A stretch of 64,000 nt of DNA from JAGNLM01 sp964439835 (GCA_964439835.1 CAYTPQ010000004.1:66881-130880), one strand, 5' to 3'. Positions 55,401 to 64,000 are shown, counted from the first letter of the stretch. Notes: a model not told the origin generated them from the sequence alone. Program-made: numbers and translations.

Positions 55401-57642
55401 GGACCAGGCGGCCGAGCGCGTCGTAGGCGAACCGCTGCTCCCACGCCTCGCCGCGGCGCAGGCCCACGAGCCGGCCCGCGCTGTCCCAGGCGTACCGCTC
55501 GGCGGTGCCGTCGGCGGACAGCCGTTCGACGAGGCGCCCCGCGCCGTCGTAGGCCAGGCGCTCGATGCCACCGTCCGGCCCGGTGCGACTCGTGAGCCGG
55601 CCGGCCGGATCCCAGGCGAAGGTCCGGGTCCGGCCGGCGCCGTCGGCGAGTCGGGCGAGCCGGCCGGCGCCGTCGTACTCCACGGTCGCGGCGGCCTGGC
55701 CGGCCTCCTCGACCCGGGTCAGCCGCGCCACCGGGTCATAGGCGAAGCGCCGGCGGACCGCCCCGGCGACCTCCGTGTCCGCCAGCTGCCCCGCCGCGTC
55801 GTAGCCGTAGCGGACCGTCCCCGAGCGCCGCCCGCTCGCCTCCCGCAGCCGCCCCGCCGGGTCGTAGGCATAGCGCAGCCAGGCCCCGTCCGGGAACCCG
55901 ACCTCGGTCAGGCGCCCGAGGGCGTCCCGGGTGTAGGTGGTGCGCCGGCCGTTGACCTCGACCGTGGCCGGCTCGCCCCGAGGGTCGAGGGTGGCGACGG
56001 TCTGGTTGCCCCGGCCGTCCACCTGACGCACCTGGCGCCCGTCAGGGGCGACCTGCAGGAGGTGGGTGCGCCCGTCCGGGTCGCGGTGCCCCCGTGGTCG
56101 GCCCAGACGGTCGTAGAAGAACTCAGTGCGTCGCCCCAGCGCGTCCACAACGGTCAGCGGGTTGCCGAGGGCGTCGTAGGTGACGCGCTCGCGGGCGCCG
56201 TCGGGCCCGGCAGCCTCGGTGACGCGGCCGAGCGCGTCCCGGGTCAGGGTCACGGTGGCGCCGTCGCCGGCACGCACGGCGGTGAGCCGGCCCTGGTCGT
56301 CGTAGTCGTAGGCGGTCCGGGTGCTGCCGTCGTCGATGCCGACGAGTCGGCCGCGCGGGTCGTGGGTGAGGGCGACCCGCCCGGCGGCCGAGCGGACCTC
56401 GCTGAGCGTCCCGCCGGTCCCGTCGTAGGCGAAGGACTCCCGCGTGCCGTCAGGGGCGGTGCGGCTCACCAGCCGGCCGCGCGGGTCGTAGGCGAAGGCC
56501 AGGGTGCGGCCGCCCGGCTCCGTCACCTGCACCAGCCGGCCCTGTCCGTCGAAGGCCTTGGCGGTGGTCCTGCCCTCCGCGTCGGTGACGCGGACCTCGC
56601 GGCCGTCCTTGCGAAAGCGCCAGGCCAGGGTGCGCCCCCCGGGGTCGGTCAGGGTGGTGGACTCGGCCTCGCCGTCTTCGCCGTAGCGCAGGGCGGTGAC
56701 GGCGGCGCCGGGGCCCTGCAGGCGCGTGACGCGGCCACGGGCGTCGTACTCCACCGTGACCTCGGCGCCCTCCGGCCAGGCGAGGCGGGAGAGCCGGCCC
56801 TGACCGTCCCAGGCGAAGGCGCTCGCGAGACCCGCGAAGTCCGTGACCCGCACGAGTCGGCCGGCGCCGTCGTAGTCCAGCCGGGCGGTCCGGCCCAGGG
56901 CGTCGCCGGCCTCGACCAGGCGGCCGTTCTCGGCGAAGCGCAGCTCCAGCAGGGTCGCGCCGGCCGACCGCAGGGCGTTGGGGCGGTCCGCCGGGCCCTC
57001 GACCGTCACCTCGTTGCCGCCAACGGAGAGGGCGCGAAGCCGCCCCTCGGCGTCGAAGCGGCGCGCCCCCGCCGGCGCCTCGACGAGGTAACCCCCCGGG
57101 GCGGTGCGCAGCCGGGCGTCCCCACGCTCGGCCACGAGCCCGCCTTGCTCGCGGCGAAAGCGCCGGGCGGTGCCGGGAGGCTCTACCAGGTAGGCGTCCG
57201 CGCCCCTCGGCAGCAGGCGGGCCTCCAGTGCCGAGCCCCAGCCGGGACCCAGCCAGGACCCGCCGGGGGCCCCTGTGGCACCGGCCAGCGTGAAGCGCAG
57301 GCCGTCGTCGCCCAACGGGATCTCCAGCAACGGCAGTGAGACCGCCAGGACCCCGCCGCGGGGCAGCACCGCCGTTCGCCGGTCGAGGACGTAGGCGTCA
57401 CCGGCAAGCGCTTCGGCCTCGGCCAGGGGGGCGCCGCCGACCGAGGCCGTCGGCCCGAGGGCGGAGGTCATAGCCGGGCTCGCCAGCAGCAGGCATATGG
57501 CTAGGGCTTGGAGGGGGCGGTGGGCCCCGGTGCGGGCCTGGGTCCGCCGGACCGCGCGAAGGTCGGTTCCGGTCCTCAACAACGAGGGTGCCGGGCCGGT
57601 GGCGGGGAGGTCGTCGATTCCGCTCTGGGGTTTGGTCCGCAC
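52477..57642 (-). CDS. RHS-repeat protein with unusual C-terminal region
   Basis: This 1721-residue protein has an N-terminal hydrophobic segment (LQALAICLLLASPAMTSA, about 43-60), a DUF6531-like start, then many YD/RHS repeats (for example DALGRTARLDYDGAGRLV) across residues about 200-1080. The RHS core motif FRFQGRLYDPATGLYHYRAR ends with ADPLGT near residue 1150. The remaining roughly 570 residues hold a hydrophobic stretch, a Pro-rich and acidic linker (EEEEEPEPGDEGEDE), and a beta-rich domain with a short-strand pattern. No toxin motif is recognised and no immunity-like gene follows. GTG 57642 is the assumed start. Confidence 0.88.
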   Translation of the reverse strand: MRTKPQSGIDDLPATGPAPSLLRTGTDLRAVRRTQARTGAHRPLQALAICLLLASPAMTSALGPTASVGGAPLAEAEALAGDAYVLDRRTAVLPRGGVLAVSLPLLEIPLGDDGLRFTLAGATGAPGGSWLGPGWGSALEARLLPRGADAYLVEPPGTARRFRREQGGLVAERGDARLRTAPGGYLVEAPAGARRFDAEGRLRALSVGGNEVTVEGPADRPNALRSAGATLLELRFAENGRLVEAGDALGRTARLDYDGAGRLVRVTDFAGLASAFAWDGQGRLSRLAWPEGAEVTVEYDARGRVTRLQGPGAAVTALRYGEDGEAESTTLTDPGGRTLAWRFRKDGREVRVTDAEGRTTAKAFDGQGRLVQVTEPGGRTLAFAYDPRGRLVSRTAPDGTRESFAYDGTGGTLSEVRSAAGRVALTHDPRGRLVGIDDGSTRTAYDYDDQGRLTAVRAGDGATVTLTRDALGRVTEAAGPDGARERVTYDALGNPLTVVDALGRRTEFFYDRLGRPRGHRDPDGRTHLLQVAPDGRQVRQVDGRGNQTVATLDPRGEPATVEVNGRRTTYTRDALGRLTEVGFPDGAWLRYAYDPAGRLREASGRRSGTVRYGYDAAGQLADTEVAGAVRRRFAYDPVARLTRVEEAGQAAATVEYDGAGRLARLADGAGRTRTFAWDPAGRLTSRTGPDGGIERLAYDGAGRLVERLSADGTAERYAWDSAGRLVGLRRGEAWEQRFAYDALGRLVRNTWPGGTLAYAYDPAGNLSRVQDEKGGQAVEYAYDADGLVLSRTLPGGLRAEYERDREGNLTRARLGAAEVTIEYDALRRRQRIRYGQVASAEYAYDGEGRVQAVTVRNAAGQPLVSTRYGWDAAGRLAATEVDGQRLEYAYDAAGRLAAAKLPDGARREYAYDRGASLVQAGTARFELDAAGRPNRLREAGSETAIAWGPAGQLAETRAGAVTTRYAFSGDDLTRVALPGQGAVEYGYDGEGNLVGRTDGRGTVRYLIDGRSLAAETDADGRVRSAYLDGDRLDEHLARLHEGEPEYYVTGPDLSVLAVLDGRGRVLNRYRYGPFGEPLEAREEVPNPFRFQGRLYDPATGLYHYRARWYAPQLARFVSPDPVPGDAANPVTLDRYAFLDNDPVNQADPLGTQSGSTFGQFVQGLPAVRNFVRTSLTPAAVPGVDPASSAGRDLAHLASKNLAPTGVPSVRQFGEGLNPGQRAVYQNLLSKGFPHRAPPGYALPPRVPTGMSESQAAIKRLQEAGFPNQAGFFQQAQAALQNVKHGVQLYGKEVTGTLTLVGGFWGALQQPVTFIAALPGGGLIVGGAVAIAGAGGVLIGTGLNQIGVVRSVSTAFISKLMGYDTAGLDASQQLGPKALEGQQKVIAQNLAQIAQSGLPFTPPDPGVAQGTPDLGRPPTPPAPPTAPPPDRAGDLSAPVVAPLTPGAPPQAPAVPAGDRAGKGDLAGTAADPLSGPGLPGAEGEAAGSRRPRRPQTGAPTPEGDAEGQDGKAKAGAGGPERDDEEEEEPEPGDEGEDEPGPQPPGPAQPPIQGVAFAKIAGRTLSGTLTAQSVVPVSTTITLTVSGGNSVEGSFRFPVFFDEGPVVKGYADVKVSGSYSPGTGSLNLRFSGTSTREQKEVITVPKAIESKSGLTIVDTQETLIFRWVGKVNGALPGAATSDSSAAGTLDGTYTHQATSLGGVDPPSEPFVMPLQGRWTVSAP

Positions 57643-57721
57643 GGCCTTGGATGCTCCGTTTCGAGGTCTCGCAGGCCCCGAACCGATCGGGGCAGGGGGC
57701 GCGGCAGGCAGGGCGCCCCGG

Positions 57722-60700
57722 TCAGGGGATTGGGGCCGGCCGGGGCGCGCCGGGGTCCGCGTCGCGGTCGGCCGGGTTCTTACCGGTGCGGGTGGGCCGG
57801 ACGAACAGTCGGTATAGCGTCGGCACCACGTAGAGCGTGAGGAGGGTCGAGACCGCCAGGCCCCAGACGATGGCGGTCGCCACCGGCCCCCACAGCAGCG
57901 ACTGGCCGCCGAGCCCGGTGGCGAGGGAGAACAGCCCGGCGATGGTGGTGGAGGAGGTGATCAGGATCGGGATCACCCGCCGCCGGGCCGCGTAGACCGT
58001 GGCGTGCAGCGGGCCCATGCCGCGCGCGCGGCGCTGGTTGGCGGCGTCGACGAGGACGATGGCCGAGTTCACGGCGACCCCGGTCAGCGCCACGACGCCG
58101 TACAGGGTGTAGAGGCTGAGCGGGTTGCCGGTGACGAGCAGCCCCAGGGTCACCCCGGTGAAGGCCGTCGGGACGGTCACCAGGATCAGGAACGGCTGGA
58201 AGTAGCTGCGGAACTGGGTGCCGAGGATCAGATAAATGAGTCCGACGCCGAGCAAGAACAGCCCAGGCAGCGCCGCCAGGCTCTCCTGGATGTCGTCGAG
58301 CTCGCCGGAGAAGTCCAGGTCGATGTTGGGGTAGCGGTCGGCGACCGTCCGCCAGGCCTCGCGCAGGGCCTGGTTGGCCGTGACCGTGTCGGTCACCGCC
58401 CGGTCCAGGTCCGCCTCAACGGTGGTCGCGCGCCGGTAGTTGTAGTGCCGGATCGAGTCCCGCCCGGGCCGGCCCTCGTAGCGCACGAGCTCACCCAGGG
58501 ACACGGTGACGCCGTCCGGCGTGGTGACCCGCTGGCGCAGCACGTCGTAGGCGTCCTGCAAGGGGTCCGGCCGGGCACGCACCCGGACCTCGACCTCGTC
58601 CCCCGCGTCGCGAACGTCGCCGACGATCTCCCCCTCGCCCAGCAGGCGCACCGTGCGGGCGACGGTCGTCGGCGACAGGCCGGCACGGCGGATCGCGTCG
58701 CCGTCCGGGAACAGCGCCAGCTCCATGGCGCCGGGGCTGGCGTCGTCGGTGATGTCCCGGACGCCGGGGACGGCCGCCAGGAACGCCTTGATGGTCCGCA
58801 CCGCCCCGGCGATCTCCTCCAGGTCGTCCCCGCGCACCTTGACCTTGATCGGGCGCTCGGTCGGCGGACCCCCCGAGAGGCGCAGGAAGGAGGTGCGCTC
58901 GGGCCCCGGCACCGACAGGGCCTGGTCGCGCACGGCGTCGATCACCGCGTCGACCTCACGCAGCGTCCCGTCCTGGGGCCTCAGGCTGACGAAGACCTGC
59001 CCGACCTGGTCGCCGAACAGGGGCTCGGTCTCGGTGAACATCTGACCCGCGTAGGCGGCCATCGCCCGCAGCTCGCCGGGGTCGACCCGGCCGCGGATCC
59101 GCGACTCGACCTCCAGCACGGTGGCGAGGGTCTTGTCGAGGCTGGTGCCGGCCGGCATCACCACGTTGACGTAGAAGGCGCGCAGCGGGTCGAAGGCGAA
59201 GAACTGCATCCGCACCAGGCCGCCGGCGACCGCGGCGACCGCGCCGGCGAAGAGCAGGGCGATCACCGTCAGGGTCAGGGCCGGCCGGCGCATCACGCGG
59301 AGCAGGGAGCGCACGTAGGCGACCTGCAGGCGGTGGGTGAGCCGCCGGCGCAGGGCCTGGGTCCGCGACCGGCCGCTGAAGCCCACCCGCGCGGCGACCA
59401 CGTGGGCCGGCAGCATCCAGTACGCCTCGACCAGGCTGACCGCCAGGGCCAGTGTCACCACCAGCGGGATCACCCGCATGAAGTCGCCCAGGATCCCGGG
59501 CAGCAGCATCAGGGGCAGGAACGCCGCCATGGTGGTCAGAACGGAGGACGCCACCGGCGCCGCGACCTCCCGCAGCCCCTCGACCGCCGCCCGCAGGACC
59601 TGGGTGCCGGCCTGCAGGCGCACGTAGATCGCCTCCACCACCACGACCGCGTCGTCCACCAGCATCCCCAGCACGATCACCGCGCCGAGCAGGACCGAGG
59701 TGTTGAGGGTCTCGCCGAGGGCCGCCAGGGCCCAGAAGGCCCCGGCCAGCGCGAACGGGATGCCGAGCGTGGTGAAGAACGCGATCCGCCCGCCGAGGAA
59801 CGCCCAGGTCACCACCAGCACCAGCAGCAGGCCCAGCCACGCGTTCTTCTCCATCACCGCAATGGCCTGACGGGTGGGCACGGTGCTGTCGTCCAGCAGC
59901 ACCAGCTCGACCCCGGTGCCCGTCTTCAAGCGGTTACGCTCGGCGAGGTAGTCGTTGACCTGCTGGACGATGTCCAGGGTGCTCGCTCGGGCCTTCTTGG
60001 TGACGGAGAGGAGGACGGCCGGCCGGCCCTGGTAGCGCACCAGCGCGCTGGCCTCCTCGCGCCCGCGCACCACCTCGGCCACGTCGGCGAGCCGGACCTC
60101 GCCCGGGGCCCCGAGCACCGGCAGCCCGGCGAGCGGCGCCGGGCTCGGGTCGGTGCCGATGAAGCGCAACAGCCAGCGCCGCTCGTCGACCCGGACCGCA
60201 CCGCCAGAGACGTCGCGAAACCAGGCGGCGACGCTGTCGGCGACGTCGGTCGGGCTGAGCCGCAGGGCCTCCAGGCGCTCGGGCAGGAAGTGCACCTGGA
60301 TCTCCGGGTCCGCGAGCCCGATCGGCAGCACCTTGTCCACGCCCCGCAGGCGCTCCAGGTCCTTCTCCACGTTGCGCGCCTGGCGGCGCAGGTTCTCGTC
60401 GTCGGCCTCCGCGACCACCAGGACCATCGCCGTCGGGAAGGCGTTGCCGGTGGTGATCTCGAACACCGTGGGGCTGTCGACCTCCGCCGGCAACTCCTGG
60501 TCGGCCTTGTTCTGGACCTCGCGCTGGAGGTCGTTGAGGCGCTTGTCGAAGGTGGCGGCGTCGATCTCCTGGAACCGGACCAGGATGCTGGAGACGTTCT
60601 CGCGGCTGGTGCTGGCGACGAAGCGGATGTCGGAGACGTTGCGGACCGCCTCCTCCAGCGGGTCGGTGACGCGCCGCTCCACGTCCTCCGCGGCGGCGCC

Positions 60701-60850
60701 GGGGAAGACCGTGGTCACCTGGATCCAGTTGAAGTTGATCTCCGGGTCCTGCTGGCGGGGCAGCTGCAGGTACGCCAGGAGCCCCATCGTCAGCACCAGA
60801 CCGAAGGTCAGATTGGCCAGGACGTGGTGGGAGATCAGCCGCTCGATCAC
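57722..60850 (-). CDS. RND-family efflux transporter inner membrane subunit
   Basis: This 1042-residue transporter has twelve hydrophobic segments in two halves, MGLLAYLQLPRQQDPEINFN and the porter-domain start VTTVFPGAAAEDVERRVTDPLEE. It has the proton-relay aspartate pair in TM4 (LGMLVDDAVVVVEAIY) near residue 400. The TM10 lysine of AcrB is replaced in GVAVNSAIVLVDAAN. It pumps compounds out of the periplasm together with the adaptor encoded upstream in the same operon. GTG 60850 is the start. No outer membrane channel gene is present. Confidence 0.92.
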   Translation of the reverse strand: MIERLISHHVLANLTFGLVLTMGLLAYLQLPRQQDPEINFNWIQVTTVFPGAAAEDVERRVTDPLEEAVRNVSDIRFVASTSRENVSSILVRFQEIDAATFDKRLNDLQREVQNKADQELPAEVDSPTVFEITTGNAFPTAMVLVVAEADDENLRRQARNVEKDLERLRGVDKVLPIGLADPEIQVHFLPERLEALRLSPTDVADSVAAWFRDVSGGAVRVDERRWLLRFIGTDPSPAPLAGLPVLGAPGEVRLADVAEVVRGREEASALVRYQGRPAVLLSVTKKARASTLDIVQQVNDYLAERNRLKTGTGVELVLLDDSTVPTRQAIAVMEKNAWLGLLLVLVVTWAFLGGRIAFFTTLGIPFALAGAFWALAALGETLNTSVLLGAVIVLGMLVDDAVVVVEAIYVRLQAGTQVLRAAVEGLREVAAPVASSVLTTMAAFLPLMLLPGILGDFMRVIPLVVTLALAVSLVEAYWMLPAHVVAARVGFSGRSRTQALRRRLTHRLQVAYVRSLLRVMRRPALTLTVIALLFAGAVAAVAGGLVRMQFFAFDPLRAFYVNVVMPAGTSLDKTLATVLEVESRIRGRVDPGELRAMAAYAGQMFTETEPLFGDQVGQVFVSLRPQDGTLREVDAVIDAVRDQALSVPGPERTSFLRLSGGPPTERPIKVKVRGDDLEEIAGAVRTIKAFLAAVPGVRDITDDASPGAMELALFPDGDAIRRAGLSPTTVARTVRLLGEGEIVGDVRDAGDEVEVRVRARPDPLQDAYDVLRQRVTTPDGVTVSLGELVRYEGRPGRDSIRHYNYRRATTVEADLDRAVTDTVTANQALREAWRTVADRYPNIDLDFSGELDDIQESLAALPGLFLLGVGLIYLILGTQFRSYFQPFLILVTVPTAFTGVTLGLLVTGNPLSLYTLYGVVALTGVAVNSAIVLVDAANQRRARGMGPLHATVYAARRRVIPILITSSTTIAGLFSLATGLGGQSLLWGPVATAIVWGLAVSTLLTLYVVPTLYRLFVRPTRTGKNPADRDADPGAPRPAPIP

Positions 60851-60863
60851 GGTGAGGCCGGCG

Positions 60864-62033
60864 TCAGGGCGAGACCGACAGGGGATCGCCCTCGCGCAGG
60901 GCGAAGCGGCCGTCGACGACGATGGCGGTCTGCGGGGGCAGGTCGGCGGCGGCCGGCCGCCCCTCCAGCGCCCCCGGAAGGGCGCGGAACTCGGCCTGGC
61001 CGCCCTCCCCCACGGTGAAGACCCCGAGGGCGTCGCCCCGGCGCACCAGCAGGTCCGCCGGCAGGTGTGGGCGGGCCGAGCGCCACTGGAGCCGCCCGGG
61101 GGTGCCGGGCAGCGCCGTCTCGCCCGCGAAGGTCAGGCGGACCTCGCGGGTGCGCGCGCGGCCGTCCACCGCCGGCAGGATCGCCCGCAGGGTCAGGGCA
61201 TAGGCGCGGCGCCCTTCCGAGAAGCTCAGGCTGCCCGCTTGCTGCAGGTAGTCCACGTCCCCCGCCTCGACCTGGGCGGAGACCTCCAGCTCCTCCAGGT
61301 CGATCAGGCGCGCCACCGGCTCGCCCGGGTTGCGCCACTCGCCCTCGCTCGCCAGGCGGTCCTTGACCACCGCCCGGAACGGCGCCCGCACCCGGCACTT
61401 CTCCACGCTGCGCTGGGCCGACCGGCGCCCGATCTCCTGCTCGACCTTCTGGGCCTCGGTCACGGCAACGTCCGCCCGGCGCTGGGCGAGCAGCTCCTCG
61501 GAGACGTTGCGCTGGCGCGAGAGGCTCTCCGCCTGGCCCAGCTGGTAGCGGGCCAGCTCGAGCCGGGCCTCGGTGCCGCGGAGCGCGGCTTCCGCGCGCT
61601 CGTAGGCGAGGGTGTAGTCGCCACAGTCGATCAGGGCGATCTCGGCGTCGCGCGCCACCCGGTCGCCGACCCGCGCCGGCATACGCGTGAGCCGCCCGGC
61701 GACCTCCGCGGCCACCACGCTCTCGTTCAGGCTGAGGACGCTCGCCGGCGCTTCCTTCTGCGGGTAGAGGGCGACCTGCTCCAGGCGTTGCACGGTCACC
61801 GGCACCGGCTCGCGGGCGAGCACGGGCGACAGGGTGCCGACCCAGAGGGCGAGCAGCAGCGCCAGCCGGCCCTGGGAGTCCCGCGGCCGGGCGACGACGG
61901 CACGGGCTGGTCGTTGCCCCAGGGCCCACCGGCCCGTGTTCGAGGTGGTGTCGGCGCCCCGCCCTGGCAGGGTGTCTTGCGGCGCCCGGCTAGACCCGGA
62001 GGCGGGAGGCCGGCGCGGGGATGAGGGAGGCAT
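60864..62033 (-). CDS. RND efflux periplasmic adaptor
   Basis: This 389-residue protein has a hydrophobic segment (LALLLALWVGTLSPVLA, about 57-73), a lipoyl/barrel region (VVAAEVAGRLTRMPARVGDRV), a coiled-coil hairpin (YERAEAALRGTEARLELARY and following), and a beta-barrel with GEWRNPGEPVARLIDLEELEV. It links the RND pump to an outer membrane channel. ATG 62033 is the only start in frame, though the N-terminal 55 residues look unstructured. The pump gene follows after 13 bases. Confidence 0.87.
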   Translation of the reverse strand: MPPSSPRRPPASGSSRAPQDTLPGRGADTTSNTGRWALGQRPARAVVARPRDSQGRLALLLALWVGTLSPVLAREPVPVTVQRLEQVALYPQKEAPASVLSLNESVVAAEVAGRLTRMPARVGDRVARDAEIALIDCGDYTLAYERAEAALRGTEARLELARYQLGQAESLSRQRNVSEELLAQRRADVAVTEAQKVEQEIGRRSAQRSVEKCRVRAPFRAVVKDRLASEGEWRNPGEPVARLIDLEELEVSAQVEAGDVDYLQQAGSLSFSEGRRAYALTLRAILPAVDGRARTREVRLTFAGETALPGTPGRLQWRSARPHLPADLLVRRGDALGVFTVGEGGQAEFRALPGALEGRPAAADLPPQTAIVVDGRFALREGDPLSVSP

Positions 62034-62071
62034 AATCAGGGCGTCCGAGGATCACCGGAACAGCTTACCCC

Positions 62072-62359
62072 ATGACCCCCACCGAGTTTCGCGAATCCCT
62101 GCGCGCCCCCTCGCCACCGGCCGGACTCCCCCCGGCCCTGGCGGGACTCTGGCACGACGGCCGCGGCGATTGGGAGAGCGCCCATCGCACCGTCCAGGAT
62201 GCCCCCGACGCTGAGTCCGCCTGGGTCCACGCCTACCTGCACCGCAAGGAGGGCGATCTCTGGAACGCCGGCTACTGGTACCGCCGCGCCGGCCGTCCCC
62301 AGGCCACCGGCCCGCTTGCCGAGGAGTGGCAGTCCCTGGTCGAGGCGCTCTGCGGCTGA
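62072..62359 (+). CDS. Conserved small protein with WYRRAGRP motif
   Basis: This 95-residue protein contains AWVHAYLHRKEGDLWNAGYW followed by YRRAGRPQ near residues 50-80, a string I recognise as recurrent in proteobacterial hypothetical proteins. No domain function is known. It starts 38 bases from the divergent adaptor gene, so they share a promoter region. Confidence 0.75.
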   Translation: MTPTEFRESLRAPSPPAGLPPALAGLWHDGRGDWESAHRTVQDAPDAESAWVHAYLHRKEGDLWNAGYWYRRAGRPQATGPLAEEWQSLVEALCG

Positions 62360-62470
62360 GGGTCTGAGCGGGTTGACGAGGCTCTGAAGGCGTCGCCGAG
62401 GCATGCCCCGAGCGTTGCACTCGTGGTAGTCTCCGCCCGGCGATAAAGTTGAGTGCGGCAGGAGGGAATC

Positions 62471-63271
62471 ATGAAGCGGGCCGGATGGGTAGTGCTTGTG
62501 GGACTGGTACTGGCGGCGGGCGCGCGCGCGGAGGTCAAGGGACAGGCGGTCGAGTACCGGACCGGGGACACGGTGCTCAAGGGCTACCTTGCCTACGACG
62601 ACGCCATTCAGGGGCCGCGGCCCGGGGTGCTGGTGGTGCACGAGTGGTGGGGGTTGAACGACTACGCCCGGGAGCGGGCGCGGATGCTGGCGAAGCTCGG
62701 CTACACCGCGCTCGCGGTGGACATGTACGGTGACGGCAAGACCGCGGACCACCCGGACGACGCCGGCAAGTTCGCCACCGAGGCGAGGAAGAACATCGAG
62801 GTGGCGAAGGCCCGCTTCCAGGCCGCGGCGGACTTCCTGAAGTCCCAGCCCACGGTGAAGGGCGACGACCTGGCCGCGATCGGCTACTGCTTCGGCGGGG
62901 GCGTGGTGCTGGAGATGGCGCGCCAGGGGGTCGAGCTCGACGCGGTGGCGAGCTTCCACGGCAGCCTCGGGACCGCCAGCCCGGCGCGGCCGGGCGGCGT
63001 CAAGGCCAGGGTCCTGGTGGCCAACGGCGCCGACGACCCCATGGTCACGCCGGAGCAGATCGCGGCCTTCAAGCAGGAGATGGACCAGGCCGGGGTCAGC
63101 TACACGTTCGTCAACTACCCCGGCGCGAAGCACAGCTTCACCAGCCCCGCGGCCGACGTGCTGGGGCCGAAGTTCAACCTGCCGCTCGCCTACAACGCCG
63201 AGGCCGACAAGCAGTCCTGGGCCGAGCTCCTGCGCCTGCTCGAGACGGCCTTCGCGAAGTCGCCCCCGTGA
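62471..63271 (+). CDS. Secreted dienelactone hydrolase family protein
   Basis: This 266-residue alpha/beta hydrolase has a signal peptide (MKRAGWVVLVGLVLAAGARA) and the triad C140 (GYCFGGG), D188 or D189 (NGADDPM) and H221 (AKHSFTS). VVHEWWGLNDYARERARMLA near 55 is the usual first motif. Periplasmic members hydrolyse small esters or lactones. GGAGGGAATC precedes the ATG. It overlaps the flavin reductase start by four bases. Confidence 0.9.
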   Translation: MKRAGWVVLVGLVLAAGARAEVKGQAVEYRTGDTVLKGYLAYDDAIQGPRPGVLVVHEWWGLNDYARERARMLAKLGYTALAVDMYGDGKTADHPDDAGKFATEARKNIEVAKARFQAAADFLKSQPTVKGDDLAAIGYCFGGGVVLEMARQGVELDAVASFHGSLGTASPARPGGVKARVLVANGADDPMVTPEQIAAFKQEMDQAGVSYTFVNYPGAKHSFTSPAADVLGPKFNLPLAYNAEADKQSWAELLRLLETAFAKSPP

Positions 63272-63840
63272 CCGGCGCGGCGGCGGTCCTGGCCCGGGTC
63301 GACCCGGCGCTCTGGGTGGTGACCGCCGCCGCCGGAGGCCGGCGGGGCGCGCTGATCTCGACCTTTGTCAGCGAGGCCTCCGTGGTTCCGGAGATCCCGC
63401 GGGTCGTGGTCGGGCTGGCCCGCCAGCACCACACCTGGTCGCTGGTCGAGGCGAGCGGGGCCTTCGCCCTGCACCTCTTCGACGAGGCCCGCATCGACTG
63501 GGTCTGGCGCTTCGGGCTCGTCAGCGGCCGGGACGTGGACAAGCTGGCGGGCCTGGAGACGCGCACCGCCGTGACGGGAGCGCCGATCCTGGCGGGCGCG
63601 CTCGGCTGGCTCGATTGCCGGGTCGAGGGGCGGCTCGACACCGGTGACCGCACGGTCTACCTGGCGACCGTGGCGGCGGGCGAGCTGCAGGCCGGGGGAA
63701 CCCCGATCACGGTGCGGCGGATGCTCGACCAGGCGTCCCCCGAGCACCGGCTGGAGCTCGACCGGCAGCTCGCGCGCGACGCGCAGGTCGACCGGGAGGC
63801 CATCCTGCGCTGGCGCGCTTCCCTATCTGCTTACCAGTAG
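63268..63840 (+). CDS. Flavin reductase family protein
   Basis: This 190-residue protein has the flavin reductase fold: ALWVVTAAAGGRRGALISTFVSEASVVPEIPRV-type start (residues about 15-45), GLARQHHTWSLVEASGAFAL and LVSGRDVDKLAG. It binds FMN, and may supply reduced flavin or act on its own. GTG 63268 overlaps the hydrolase stop codon. It is convergent with the Rieske gene end. Confidence 0.82.
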   Translation: MTGAAAVLARVDPALWVVTAAAGGRRGALISTFVSEASVVPEIPRVVVGLARQHHTWSLVEASGAFALHLFDEARIDWVWRFGLVSGRDVDKLAGLETRTAVTGAPILAGALGWLDCRVEGRLDTGDRTVYLATVAAGELQAGGTPITVRRMLDQASPEHRLELDRQLARDAQVDREAILRWRASLSAYQ

Positions 63841-64000
63841 GCCAGCAACCGGCCGTTCTCGACCTTGTGCTCGAAGTGGCGCAGGGGCCGGTCGCCCTTC
63901 TCGACGCACTCGCCCGTGGCGATGTCGAAGGCCCAGTTGTGCTTGGGGCAGGTGAGCTTCTTGCCCTCCAGCGCCAGGTGCGGGATGTTCGTGACCTGGT
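63831..64000 (-). CDS. Rieske iron-sulfur protein, 5' end beyond the window
   Basis: The last 56 residues of a protein running off the right edge contain the second Rieske ligand motif CPKHNWAFDIATGECVEKG, where C and H bind the 2Fe-2S cluster. The first CXH motif is beyond the window. The tail ends LRHFEHKVENGRLLAYW. Its stop overlaps the flavin reductase end by ten bases, tail to tail. It could be a small Rieske ferredoxin or part of an oxygenase. Confidence 0.8.
   Translation of the reverse strand, partial: QVTNIPHLALEGKKLTCPKHNWAFDIATGECVEKGDRPLRHFEHKVENGRLLAYW

Noticed and set aside
52564..57339. Long open frames on the plus strand opposite the RHS gene
   Set aside because: They are compositional shadows of the GC-rich repeats, with Gly/Arg/Val-rich translations and no domain.

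Overview
The window is a GC-rich (my impression is about 70%), densely coded bacterial chromosome segment. I see no rRNA, tRNA, CRISPR array, insertion sequence or prophage. The gene content fits a gammaproteobacterium: a HemG-type protoporphyrinogen oxidase, a soluble SthA-type transhydrogenase, PurU, DedA, a DUF4124 protein and a YfbK-type VWA protein. A purple-sulfur or halophilic gammaproteobacterial relative is my best guess, not a proof. The Na,K-ATPase-like pump, the sodium-coupled symporter and the beta-lysine-type aminomutase cluster would suit a salty habitat.

Layout. 1-2149 (minus): a cut cyclopropane fatty acid synthase and purU. 2441-6337 (plus): lysine 2,3-aminomutase, an ATP-grasp ligase and an ATP-grasp/GNAT fusion in tight order. 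6371-8181: an NrtR-type regulator and nadA behind a promoter with a palindromic operator. 8182-8592: an AT-richer gap with DnaA-box sequences. 8593-12120: DedA and a Na,K-ATPase-like P2 pump. 12705-18640: a SIMPL protein, a plus-strand run (lipase-like hydrolase, ABC exporter, glycosyltransferase, metallo-hydrolase) and an HDOD protein. 18960-21331: a sodium:neurotransmitter-type symporter overlapped by an ApbE lipoprotein. 21487-26450 (minus): a small zinc-ribbon ORF, a secreted GH31 enzyme and an acetolactate synthase. 26767-29558: an SbmA/YddA-like membrane protein and a fused HisH-HisF of the eukaryotic type. 29844-34419: a complete branched-chain amino acid ABC operon (LivJHMGF), followed by a CBS-ACT protein. 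35291-40990 (minus): an HPP-CBS pair, a GH1 beta-glucosidase, and a VWA lipoprotein/ECF sigma/membrane protein operon. 41663-45936 (minus): class II ribonucleotide reductase and transhydrogenase. 45973-51422 (minus): a sensory block of PAS-GGDEF, REC-CheC, MCP and a periplasmic binding protein. 51716-62033 (minus): HemG, a 1721-residue RHS protein, and an RND pump with its adaptor. 62072-64000: a small conserved protein, a dienelactone hydrolase, a flavin reductase and the end of a Rieske protein.

Dispersed sequence elements. Four copies of a roughly 107-134 bp palindromic element lie between genes. In the two best copies the terminal arms differ in sequence but stay complementary, and both begin 38 nt after a stop codon in the same orientation. 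A second palindrome family (CGCAGAGACGCA-type arms) occurs twice, and one copy supplies the C-terminus of the zinc-ribbon ORF.

The most interesting candidates for new biology are the aminomutase/ATP-grasp/ATP-grasp-GNAT cluster (a possible acetylated beta-lysine dipeptide or osmolyte), the palindromic element family with compensatory changes, the eukaryotic-type HisHF, and the atypical RHS C-terminal region. Function is inferred from motifs read by eye; no database search was run.
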